From assembly GCA_964502145.1 (NCBI GenBank), contig CAZCVI010000126.1:1-15093 (forward strand): a stretch of 15,093 bases of DNA, read 5' to 3'. Below, piece by piece: positions 5,618 through 12,201 of the stretch. Both the position numbers and the translations under genes were made by a program. Within the stretch, counting starts at the first letter, position 1. Each line of letters starts with the position of its first letter. Under the pieces are notes generated by a model. It was not told the DNA's origin, searched no databases, and saw only the letters and a list, made by a program, of their open reading frames with translations. This DNA is from CAZCVI01 sp964502145 (GTDB lineage Bacteria > Acidobacteriota > Aminicenantia > UBA2199).

Positions 5618-7399
5618 CTATACATTCAGCCACTGTTCATCGTTGCTAAAAGTGATGCAGTTTTCCAACAGAAAGGTTTCCGCTTCTTGTGTAAATCCAT
5701 TTCTGGAGAAGACAAAGCCAATAGCGGGATGCATGTTTTCTTTTTCCTTGATAGTGGCAAATTTATCCTTGAAAGTGATTGCTTCTTCAATTGAAAATTT
5801 CTTGGTGTCCCTGTTTTTGATTTCTCCGATGATAGAATAATCTCCCCGTGTTTTTGCCCGGGCCAGGATATCCACGCTTAAACCTTTCGCATAGGCTACG
5901 GCAAGACGGTACGTCCAAACATTGACATAGTCACAAAAATTAAAAGCTGCCGGTAAATTCTGGGTAATCTCTTTTAGATGTTTATTCTTAGCCACTGCAT
6001 AAAAACGTAATTGGTCCACAATCAAGTACTCGGCAAAATATCCTTTTTGATAGTTGAACTGGCCTTGAAGTTGATTGTATCTCGTTTTCAGTTCTGCCAG
6101 GGCATTTTTGTACTCCGTGATAATTTGTTCTGAATTAAACGGTTTTGCTTCTGGTTCAAAATTTTCGATCTCCTTTTGATAGACACCGCGAAAGACTTTA
6201 TCGAAGATATTATCCTTTACACCCTGATAATCAAAATTTGAACTGCCTTGTTTGATGATATCTGATTTGACCAATGCTTTCAGTCTTTGTTCTAATTGGC
6301 CGTCTGTCAGGTTCAGATTTAATTTTTTCAACAATTCATTACGACTGACTTCACGGTCCCTGTTTTTGCATAGATAGAGTACGATGTTCTTGGCATTAAT
6401 GTCATTAATGCGGGGAAAAGCCGAGGCTACATATTCCATCCAGGTAAATTTAATCTCACCCTGATCATCTAACGTTTCATATCCCAAGGTACGCAGTAAA
6501 CCCTGTGAATCGGTGAGGTCTTTATCAGGGTATTCGGAACGCATAATGGAACTGATATAAAAAGGACTGCCCTCGGAAATTTGCTCAATAAGAAACGCCG
6601 TTTCTTCGGTTACTGGCACTTGAAAGAAACTGGAATATTTGAAGATCATTTCAATGGCTTCGTGTTCGGGTAAATTCCCCAGTTTATAAAACTTGAATCT
6701 GGAAGGTAGCATCATGGTTAATATATCCATTAACCAGCCCACCCAACTGCCGGAGACCAGTAGTGGTGCAACCTTACTTTCGGCTACGTTTAGATAACCA
6801 CCGGCCATGTCATCGATCAGAGCCTCTTCACTTTTGATTCTTTCCTGATAGATTCTGGAATTAAGAAACTGGAACTCATCAATCATTTGCACGATGAATT
6901 CTTTCTGGCTTTCAGCCACATTTTTCGGGGCTTCACGAACCATTCCCCAGAGGAGATCGACCAGATTATTACGGATGGCGTGATCAACTTCATTTATTAA
7001 CTCCAACAGATAATCCAACCCCTCGCTTTGAACAACTTCGCGGGCTTTTTCTAAATCACTGCGAAAAGATTGGTTTAGATAGATGTCTTTCCTGGTTTTA
7101 AAGGCAATGTATTGGTAGATAAATGTCAGGAAAAAATCCATGCAAAAATCCACGATATAGACTTTAATGTCTTTCACTTCATAATAAAAAGGAATCACCC
7201 CGTCGTTTTTTTCAAAGGTGATATTAAACAATCGTTCCAACAGAGCTGTTTTGCCCATTTTACGGCGGGCCAAGATGGCCGTACTTTTGGATTTTCTCTC
7301 TTTTACGCCACTGATCCATTTGAGAAAATGGGAGATATCTTTGTCTCTGCCAGTAAACAGCTCCGGGTTGCCTATTCGTTCTTCGATTGCGTATTTCAT
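5618..7399 (-). CDS. P-loop ATPase with C-terminal PD-(D/E)XK nuclease-like domain
   Basis: This 593-residue protein has three parts. An ATPase domain (about 10-330) starts with ELFTGRD. It carries a Walker A of the form ARRKMGKT (44-51), in which the usual first glycine is alanine, and a Walker B QMIDEF (171-176; D174, E175). A winged-helix-like stretch (335-390) comes next. The C-terminal domain (450-590) has D510 in SVDILA and an E-x-K pair, E526 and K528, in IIGEIKNRD, the pattern of a restriction-endonuclease-like fold. Overall it resembles archaeal-type ATPases fused to DUF234-like nuclease domains. The role is unknown: defence, mobile-element maintenance and DNA repair are all possible. 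The start at 7399 is chosen over 7423 because the promoter lies between them. It is a single gene, convergent with the transglutaminase operon. Confidence 0.75.
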   Translation of the reverse strand: MKYAIEERIGNPELFTGRDKDISHFLKWISGVKERKSKSTAILARRKMGKTALLERLFNITFEKNDGVIPFYYEVKDIKVYIVDFCMDFFLTFIYQYIAFKTRKDIYLNQSFRSDLEKAREVVQSEGLDYLLELINEVDHAIRNNLVDLLWGMVREAPKNVAESQKEFIVQMIDEFQFLNSRIYQERIKSEEALIDDMAGGYLNVAESKVAPLLVSGSWVGWLMDILTMMLPSRFKFYKLGNLPEHEAIEMIFKYSSFFQVPVTEETAFLIEQISEGSPFYISSIMRSEYPDKDLTDSQGLLRTLGYETLDDQGEIKFTWMEYVASAFPRINDINAKNIVLYLCKNRDREVSRNELLKKLNLNLTDGQLEQRLKALVKSDIIKQGSSNFDYQGVKDNIFDKVFRGVYQKEIENFEPEAKPFNSEQIITEYKNALAELKTRYNQLQGQFNYQKGYFAEYLIVDQLRFYAVAKNKHLKEITQNLPAAFNFCDYVNVWTYRLAVAYAKGLSVDILARAKTRGDYSIIGEIKNRDTKKFSIEEAITFKDKFATIKEKENMHPAIGFVFSRNGFTQEAETFLLENCITFSNDEQWLNV

Positions 7400-7405
7400 A
7401 CCAAG

Positions 7406-7434
7406 TTTATACCACAAAAACAAAAAATTATCAA
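7406..7434 (-). promoter_or_regulatory. Promoter giving a probable leaderless mRNA for the ATPase-nuclease
   Basis: On the minus strand, TTGATA (7434-7429) and TATAAA (7411-7406) are 17 bp apart. Exactly six bases separate the -10 box from the ATG at 7399-7397, so transcription should start on the A of the start codon. No Shine-Dalgarno is seen upstream. The longer start at 7423 lies inside the promoter and is ruled out by this reading. Confidence 0.65.
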
Positions 7435-7490
7435 CACAACGCGAAAGGGATTTACTGGGCGGTCGCTTAATTCCTGTTTTGGTTTATTTT

Positions 7491-7545
7491 AACCACAGAT
7501 TACGCAGATTAAAAGGATTATACAGATTAAAAAATGAGGCTATTT
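7491..7545 (+). repeat. Half copy of the CACAGATTACGCAGATTA repeat
   Basis: Bases 7491-7545 match 5457-5512 almost base for base (ACCACAGATTACGCAGATTA, then GGATTATACAGATTAAAAAA and GAGGCTATTT). They differ at only a few positions. The inverted partner arm present at 5545-5573 is absent here, so no hairpin forms. Confidence 0.75.
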
Positions 7546-7580
7546 TTATCGACACACGCGCATGTAGTCTTGATTTGCGG

Positions 7581-7912
7581 AGATATTTTCGCTATAGCGA
7601 AGATTTTTTCGCTTTGGCGAAAGGTGCTCCGGTTCCACGAATTGTGCTACGGCATGACGAATATGTCTCCTATCCCACGAAATCTCTTCCTGCTTAGTGA
7701 AGATGTCTCCTGCTCCACGAAATCTCTTCCTGCTTGGTGAAGATGTCTCCTGCTCCACGAAATCTCTTCCTGCTTGGTGAAGATGTCTCCTGCTCCACGA
7801 AGTCTCTTCCTGCTTAGTGAAGATGTCTCCTGCTCCACGAAATCTCTGCCGACGTGACGAATATGTCTCCTTATCCACGAAATATCCAGCACCATGACGA
7901 AGATGTCCTTCT
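7581..7912. repeat. Array of 16 phased 20-bp units (40-bp higher-order period)
   Basis: Cut every 20 bases from 7581 to 7900, each of the 16 units begins with A, has C at position 10 and ends in GA. A partial seventeenth follows. The core (7681-7840) alternates two unit types, AATCTCTTCCTGCTTGGTGA and AGATGTCTCCTGCTCCACGA, giving a 40-bp period with almost no change. The outer units are more diverged, as in arrays that grow from the middle. There are no unique spacers, so it is not a CRISPR array. The minus strand happens to be open in more than one frame across the array, because the units rarely contain stops. It fills much of the gene-free stretch between the ATPase-nuclease and the peptide cluster. 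Confidence 0.85.
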
Positions 7913-8152
7913 TTTTTATGGTTCTTTCCTCGCCTTTCACCAATTTTTTTTTACCATCCATAAAATCAAACAGAAAATCATTGTAATTGTTCTGCCCATG
8001 GGACATAGAACTTCAGCCTGATGAACATAGATGAAAAATCGAGTCTAAAAAATATGCAACCTTGGTGTGGTCCGAGTGTTTCGTGGTTAAAAAATAAAAA
8101 AAAAGGCTCTCGCCTGAAACAGGTACAAAAAAAAATTCTCATCACACAACAG
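7913..8152. other. Gene-free stretch between the 20-bp array and the peptide promoter
   Basis: This AT-rich spacer has several A and T runs (for example 8086-8103) and no reading frame with convincing start signals or recognisable protein. I see no clear hairpin terminator or RNA gene. It may contain regulatory sequence for the strong promoter at 8153. Confidence 0.5.
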
Positions 8153-8180
8153 TTGACATTAATTTTTTCTATGGTAAAAT
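8153..8180 (+). promoter_or_regulatory. Strong promoter of the peptide-propeller-thioredoxin cluster
   Basis: A perfect TTGACA (8153-8158) and TAAAAT (8175-8180) are 16 bp apart. The start codon at 8213 lies 32 bases beyond the -10 box, behind GGAAGGTG, which serves as the ribosome site. The match to consensus implies high expression of the small peptide. Confidence 0.75.
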
Positions 8181-8212
8181 ATCCAATTCGTAAATAAAAA
8201 GGAAGGTGAAAA

Positions 8213-8428
8213 ATGAATAGAAAGATTCGTTCTAGAATTGCAATTTTGATGGTTTTGGTTTCCATTTTGGCAGTATTGGTCAGTTTGCCAGAAAAAACGG
8301 AAGCAATGTCTGAGTTTGTGATGGGAATGATGTTCATCGGCAGTCCATTTGGAATGTATTGTGAATGCCCGATATCTTATATCGCCAATTGTGCTTGTCG
8401 TTATAGTGGTGGCGGTATTACTTGGTGA
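8213..8428 (+). CDS. Small exported cysteine-rich peptide (CxC-x7-CxC), unrecognised family
   Basis: This 71-residue precursor has a basic start (MNRKIRSR), a hydrophobic stretch (residues 9-25) and a likely signal-peptidase site after EKTEA (position 31). The predicted mature peptide of about 40 residues is rich in Gly, Met and aromatic residues. It carries a near-symmetric core, C50-E-C52 and C60-A-C62, seven residues apart, followed by RYSGGGITW. The layout recalls NVEALA-type peptides of Bacteroidota, whose leader also ends in an EA/ALA motif and whose genes also lie beside 6-bladed beta-propeller and TlpA-like genes. There is no sequence match I can claim. The four cysteines could form two disulfides or bind a metal. 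The CYSC thioredoxin-fold protein encoded two genes later is a plausible disulfide partner. A GGAAGGTG ribosome site and strong promoter support that this is a real gene. Confidence 0.7.
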   Translation: MNRKIRSRIAILMVLVSILAVLVSLPEKTEAMSEFVMGMMFIGSPFGMYCECPISYIANCACRYSGGGITW

Positions 8429-8466
8429 ACAATAGACGCAAACAACGTACACAAATTGTAAATTTC

Positions 8467-8473
8467 AGGAGGT
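8467..8473 (+). promoter_or_regulatory. Perfect Shine-Dalgarno of the propeller gene
   Basis: AGGAGGT sits seven bases before the ATG at 8481. It is the strongest ribosome site in the window and fixes that start. Confidence 0.8.
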
Positions 8474-8480
8474 TCATATC

Positions 8481-9539
8481 ATGAATAAAGCCGTTTGGAT
8501 AGTGTTGCTTTTTTTCTTATTCTTATCCCCATTATTTTCAAAAGAGAGTTATGAATTCAAGCGTATTGAACAATGGAAACATAAAACTGTTACTGGCTCA
8601 GATTTTTATTCATTCATCAACCCGCAAAACCAACTGGTTATGTTTTTTAGACTGATTGGCCACAAACTTATTTCAGCCAATAAAATTGTCGACTTTGCAC
8701 CCCGTGGTTTTGGACCAGATGAAATGGAATTTTTTTATACGGTCTTTGATTACCGGGGCGATTTAGCTGCCCTTGAAAGACCAAATAAAATAAAAATATA
8801 CTCCCTAAAGGACGGAACCTATCACTGGAAAAAATCGCTGTGGTTGAAACGAACCCCAACGTTTCATCGAGTAAAAGATGGAATTTTCTATCAGAATAAA
8901 TTTTTCTTTACCGGTATGGAGGGAATAGTTGACCATCCAGAGAAAAGCTTATCCAATTGTGATCGATATTCGTTTTTAAAAATTTATGATGAGCAAGGGA
9001 ATTCATTAAAGCAGTTAATCCAAAAAAAAGAACTCAAACCTACCTTTATCATGGATATGAAATTCCATGTGGTGGGCTATCATTCAGATCGCGTATTTTT
9101 TATGGCTGAAAATGAATTAATCCTCCATGTAATTTCAACCACATCCCTGGAAGAGATCAAAGTGATCCCTTTAGAAATACCTTCCTTCTATAAAAAAATG
9201 CCCCCTAATTTTTATGCTCCTGCAAAAAAAGGGGGTTCGACTATGACACAGATTGATCTTGAAAATTGGGATATGGGTTATTCAAGCATTCAAGAAGTGG
9301 CGGTCGATGGGAAGTATGTGGTGGTGAGTATCCGCACGGCAAACACGAAAATGAAAAAATTCGCCTTGTTGTTCTACAACGCGGACACTTATAAACTTGA
9401 AAACACCATTTTTTCAGATGACTATCTGTTGGATATCAAGGATGGCAAGTATTATTGTTTTGCCAATGGCAATCCAAGCCTTGATGATAACACAGACGAT
9501 TGTATCATTAATATTTATAGTTTTAGAAAAAAGAAATGA
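8481..9539 (+). CDS. Secreted 6-bladed beta-propeller protein
   Basis: This 352-residue protein has a signal peptide (hydrophobic residues 5-19, likely cut after LFS at 20). The mature part is made of repeated short beta strands. The segment IVDFAPRGFGPDEMEFF (69-85) corresponds to the G-GPGEF motif seen early in the 6-bladed beta-propeller family (BF3164-like proteins of Bacteroidota). It is followed by a blade-like DYRGDLAALERPNKIKIYSL. Further blade-like stretches occur at about 206-225, 275-290 and 318-345. Members are periplasmic or surface proteins of unsettled role. The gene starts 52 bases after the Cys-rich peptide behind a perfect AGGAGGT, and its stop overlaps the start of the thioredoxin-like gene (ATGA), so the three form one operon. 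No lipobox is visible. The propeller fold is inferred from motif and neighbours. Confidence 0.72.
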   Translation: MNKAVWIVLLFFLFLSPLFSKESYEFKRIEQWKHKTVTGSDFYSFINPQNQLVMFFRLIGHKLISANKIVDFAPRGFGPDEMEFFYTVFDYRGDLAALERPNKIKIYSLKDGTYHWKKSLWLKRTPTFHRVKDGIFYQNKFFFTGMEGIVDHPEKSLSNCDRYSFLKIYDEQGNSLKQLIQKKELKPTFIMDMKFHVVGYHSDRVFFMAENELILHVISTTSLEEIKVIPLEIPSFYKKMPPNFYAPAKKGGSTMTQIDLENWDMGYSSIQEVAVDGKYVVVSIRTANTKMKKFALLFYNADTYKLENTIFSDDYLLDIKDGKYYCFANGNPSLDDNTDDCIINIYSFRKKK

Positions 9540-10009
9540 AAACCCAATATTGGCTCATTAACAGTGCTATAATTATAGTGTTAATCGCGATTGGTTTTAC
9601 TGTAACGGTCAAATACATCATCCCCAAAGCGAAGGGCACTGTTGCCATAAATGAGATTAACAAAATCATGCTTTCCGACGTAAGTGGCACAGAAATCCCA
9701 ATGAGAAAACTTATTGATGATAAAACCGCCACGTATTGCCTGATCTTTGGTTTTAATGATTGTTACTCCTGCATAGCCAAGGGGGTAGAGGATTTAAAAA
9801 AGCTAAAAGCCGATGGTTATGATTGTCTGGCCATCATGATTCATGATAACCTTGATGATGCCAGCGGCTGGTCTGCCACTCAAAGCTATTCCCCTTTTTT
9901 TGTATTAAAAAATAGCAGTTTCTACCACTATTTCCGTACCCCAATCACCCCCGTAATAATCAGAATTCAGCATGGTAAAGTAGACAATTATTATTTTTTA
10001 AAGCCATGA
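9536..10009 (+). CDS. Membrane-anchored thioredoxin-fold protein with CYSC site
   Basis: This 157-residue protein has one N-terminal membrane helix (about 8-28) and a globular part expected outside the cytoplasm. The sequence shows FGFNDCYSCIAKGVEDL, placing a CxxC active site at C76-Y-S-C79 after a hydrophobic strand, as in TlpA-like thiol-disulfide proteins. ITPVIIRI (137-144) with P139 fits the cis-proline loop before the last strands. Two more cysteines are at C68 and C97. The gene overlaps the propeller gene by four bases (ATGA) and has no separate ribosome site, so translation is coupled. It could form or reduce disulfides in the Cys-rich peptide of the same operon. That role is an inference. 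The protein is short for TlpA and lacks a standard WC-PC motif, so the subfamily is uncertain. Confidence 0.75.
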   Translation: MKTQYWLINSAIIIVLIAIGFTVTVKYIIPKAKGTVAINEINKIMLSDVSGTEIPMRKLIDDKTATYCLIFGFNDCYSCIAKGVEDLKKLKADGYDCLAIMIHDNLDDASGWSATQSYSPFFVLKNSSFYHYFRTPITPVIIRIQHGKVDNYYFLKP

Positions 10010-10013
10010 AATG

Positions 10014-10200
10014 ATGGGCGGGTCGCTCATTAGACCATATTTGCCAAGAGCGGTTCCTTCCATTCTTCCCATTAATTCCCCAATGGATTTATATCCGATA
10101 AACAAAAACTTCCCCCCCACTCCCGCCAAAAAATTAAAAAACCCATCCGGTTAATCAGTTTAATCTGCGTAATCTGTGGTTAAATTTTTAATTCCCCCAT
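10014..10200. repeat. Decayed TTCCCAT-type and CACAGATTACGCAGATTA repeat pieces
   Basis: The spacer after the thioredoxin-like gene holds fragments of two repeat families. Bases 10056-10080 (CCTTCCATTCTTCCCATTAA and on), with GATAAACA at 10097-10104, resemble the pyrimidine arm of the elements at 1210-1351 and 14817-14953. Bases 10157-10184 (TCAGTTTAATCTGCGTAATC and TGTGGTTA) are a reverse-orientation copy of the repeat at 5452-5573. The short GGGCGGGTCGCTCATT at 10016-10031 resembles GGGCGGTCGCTTAATT at 7457-7472. None forms a complete element. Confidence 0.55.
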
Positions 10201-10216
10201 ATTCGTAAATTCCCAT

Positions 10217-10245
10217 TTGAATCATTCCCTTAAACGTGATAGAAT
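10217..10245 (+). promoter_or_regulatory. Promoter giving a probable leaderless mRNA for the glycan operon
   Basis: TTGAAT (10217-10222) and TAGAAT (10240-10245) are 17 bp apart, and only five bases separate the -10 box from the ATG at 10251. This repeats the geometry of the promoter at 7406-7434. The in-frame ATG at 10236 lies inside the promoter and is therefore an unlikely start. Confidence 0.55.
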
Positions 10246-10250
10246 TATAC

Positions 10251-12188
10251 ATGCTACTTTTTTCAAGGAACGACGTGACACATGCGGAGATACCGACTTT
10301 GAAATTTATTGAACGCTTATTACTGCCCACTTGGCCCAAACGTACCGCCTTTTTTCTTCTGTTTGATATCCTCGTCATCTCTTTTTCCTTCTACTTCTCC
10401 TTTTATATCCGCCTGGGCTTTGTTTACCCGCAAAAATACCACCCGCATTTTTTCCTCTGGCTGCCAGCTATTGTATTGATAAAAATTACCCTGCTGGCCT
10501 TGTTCAGCATTTATAAACTGAACTGGCGCTTCGTGGGCATCACGGAACTGGTCAATATCTTAAAAAGCGCCATACTCAGCACGATCCTTCTCTATTATGG
10601 CAACCTGATCATTCGCTATTACCTGGGCGCCGAAAGTTTACCACGCGGCTTGGTCGTGATTGATGCGATTGTCAGTTTCTGTTTGATTGGTTTTATTCGT
10701 ATTTCAAAACGACTCTATATCGACTTCTTTTCCAGAAGCAGCATCGGGAAACGCACGCTTGTCATCGGCGCGGACCTGACCTCGGAACGTCTGGTCAACC
10801 AATTAAAATCCTCGAAATCAAAACTGATCCCAATCGCTTTTATCGACGACGATATCATGCGCATCGGCACGCGCATCAACGGCCTGCCTGTTCTGGGCGG
10901 CTATGAAAAAATTGCGGAAGTAATTGATCGCCATTCAGTGGACGCGGTACTGATTAACTTGCCTAAAGCTTCCCATAAAAATATCAGCCAACTGTTCAGT
11001 GTTATTTCCAAGCTCGGCGTGGACGATATTAAAATCGTACCGCAAATCAACCAATACAACGAAAGCATCAATGTAGTTAAAAATATAAAAGACCTGGATA
11101 TCGAAGACCTGCTGTCCAGAGAATCAGTACGGGTCGATTACGAGGAAATCCGCCACTTCCTGAACGACAAAACTATCCTGGTCACAGGCGCGGCTGGCTC
11201 AATTGGTTCGGAAATCACCCGTAAACTGATCCAATTCGGCGTGCCCCATATCGTGGGCTACGAAATCGACGAAACCGAGGTCTTTAACCTGCAATTCGAG
11301 ATGAATAAATTTACCGGGCCAACCCAAAAAGTGGACTTGATTGTGGGCGATGTCCGCGACCGCCGAAAACTGGAAAGCGTGTTCGCGACCTTTCACCCGG
11401 ACTTGATCTTCCACACTTCCGCTTATAAACATGTCCCGCTGATGGAAGAGTACCCGGAAGAAGCGATTAAAACGAATATCTTCGGCACGCTGAACATCGC
11501 CCAATTGGCGGTGGAATACAAGGTGGCCCGCTTCATTAATATTTCCACCGATAAAGCCGTTAATCCCACCAGTATTATGGGCGCGACCAAACGATTCTGC
11601 GAGATGATTTGCCGGAGCTTGAACTGCGAGACCACTGACTTTACTTCCGTGCGTTTCGGCAATGTGCTGGGCAGTCGCGGCAGCGTGATCCCGTTGTTTC
11701 TCGAACAAATTAAGAATGGCGGCCCGGTTACAGTCACGCACCGCGATATCCAACGCTATTTTATGTCTATCCCGGAAGCAGTTCTGTTGGTTTTACAAGC
11801 CGCGTTTATGGGGGGAAGCGACCACGGGGAAACCTTTGTGCTGGACATGGGGGAACCGGTAAAAATCGTGCAATTGGCGGAAAACTTGATCCGCCTGAAT
11901 AACATGGAACCGTATAAAGACATTGATATCGTGTTTACTGGTCTACGCCCGGGAGAAAAATTATTCGAGGAACTATTAACGGCTGAAGAAGGCACGGACG
12001 CAACGACGCACGCGAAAATCTACATCGCGAGGAAAGGCACGCAAATCTCGCGGGACACATTGCAAGCGGCGCTAAAAGAATTGGAACACGCCATATATGA
12101 CCTGAATAGCAGCGATACGATCCGGGCTATCTTGAAAAAATACGTGCCCTATTTTTCCCATAACCGGGATCACGTTCCCACAGCATGA
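10251..12188 (+). CDS. Membrane nucleotide-sugar 4,6-dehydratase (WbpM/PglF/CapD type)
   Basis: This 645-residue protein has about four N-terminal membrane helices (within residues 25-145), a CoA-binding-like Rossmann segment (about 158-275), and a catalytic extended SDR domain. That domain has the nucleotide motif GAAGSIG (313-319), YKHVPLMEEYP, the acid-base set T433-D434-K435 and M443-G-A-T-K447. The last two match the T-D-K and Met-x3-Lys arrangement of PglF, where Met takes the place of the usual Tyr. Such enzymes convert UDP-GlcNAc (or a related nucleotide sugar) to the 4-keto-6-deoxy sugar on the inner membrane face, early in capsule, O-antigen or protein glycan synthesis. Length is normal. 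The start at 10251 is preferred over 10236 because the promoter's -10 box ends at 10245. It leads an operon with two surface-glycan-like genes. Confidence 0.9.
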   Translation: MLLFSRNDVTHAEIPTLKFIERLLLPTWPKRTAFFLLFDILVISFSFYFSFYIRLGFVYPQKYHPHFFLWLPAIVLIKITLLALFSIYKLNWRFVGITELVNILKSAILSTILLYYGNLIIRYYLGAESLPRGLVVIDAIVSFCLIGFIRISKRLYIDFFSRSSIGKRTLVIGADLTSERLVNQLKSSKSKLIPIAFIDDDIMRIGTRINGLPVLGGYEKIAEVIDRHSVDAVLINLPKASHKNISQLFSVISKLGVDDIKIVPQINQYNESINVVKNIKDLDIEDLLSRESVRVDYEEIRHFLNDKTILVTGAAGSIGSEITRKLIQFGVPHIVGYEIDETEVFNLQFEMNKFTGPTQKVDLIVGDVRDRRKLESVFATFHPDLIFHTSAYKHVPLMEEYPEEAIKTNIFGTLNIAQLAVEYKVARFINISTDKAVNPTSIMGATKRFCEMICRSLNCETTDFTSVRFGNVLGSRGSVIPLFLEQIKNGGPVTVTHRDIQRYFMSIPEAVLLVLQAAFMGGSDHGETFVLDMGEPVKIVQLAENLIRLNNMEPYKDIDIVFTGLRPGEKLFEELLTAEEGTDATTHAKIYIARKGTQISRDTLQAALKELEHAIYDLNSSDTIRAILKKYVPYFSHNRDHVPTA

Positions 12189-12201
12189 TAATGGATGAAC
12201 C

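Noticed and set aside
7581..7912. CRISPR-like appearance of the repeat array
   Set aside because: The units follow one another every 20 bases with no unique spacers, and no cas genes are in the window.
7546..8006. Two overlapping minus-strand frames (7546-7878 and 7647-8006) that look like repeat proteins
   Set aside because: They exist because the 20-bp units rarely contain stops in any minus-strand frame. The frames encode the same repeats shifted, have no ribosome sites, and carry no recognised domain.
8159..8452. Minus-strand frames (7978-8337 and 8159-8452) opposite the Cys-rich peptide
   Set aside because: The plus strand has a consensus promoter, ribosome site and signal peptide. The minus frames have none of these and read through the promoter region.
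11199..11753. 184-residue minus-strand frame opposite the dehydratase gene
   Set aside because: It mirrors the codon bias of the well-supported dehydratase on the other strand, and it has no recognisable motif or promoter.
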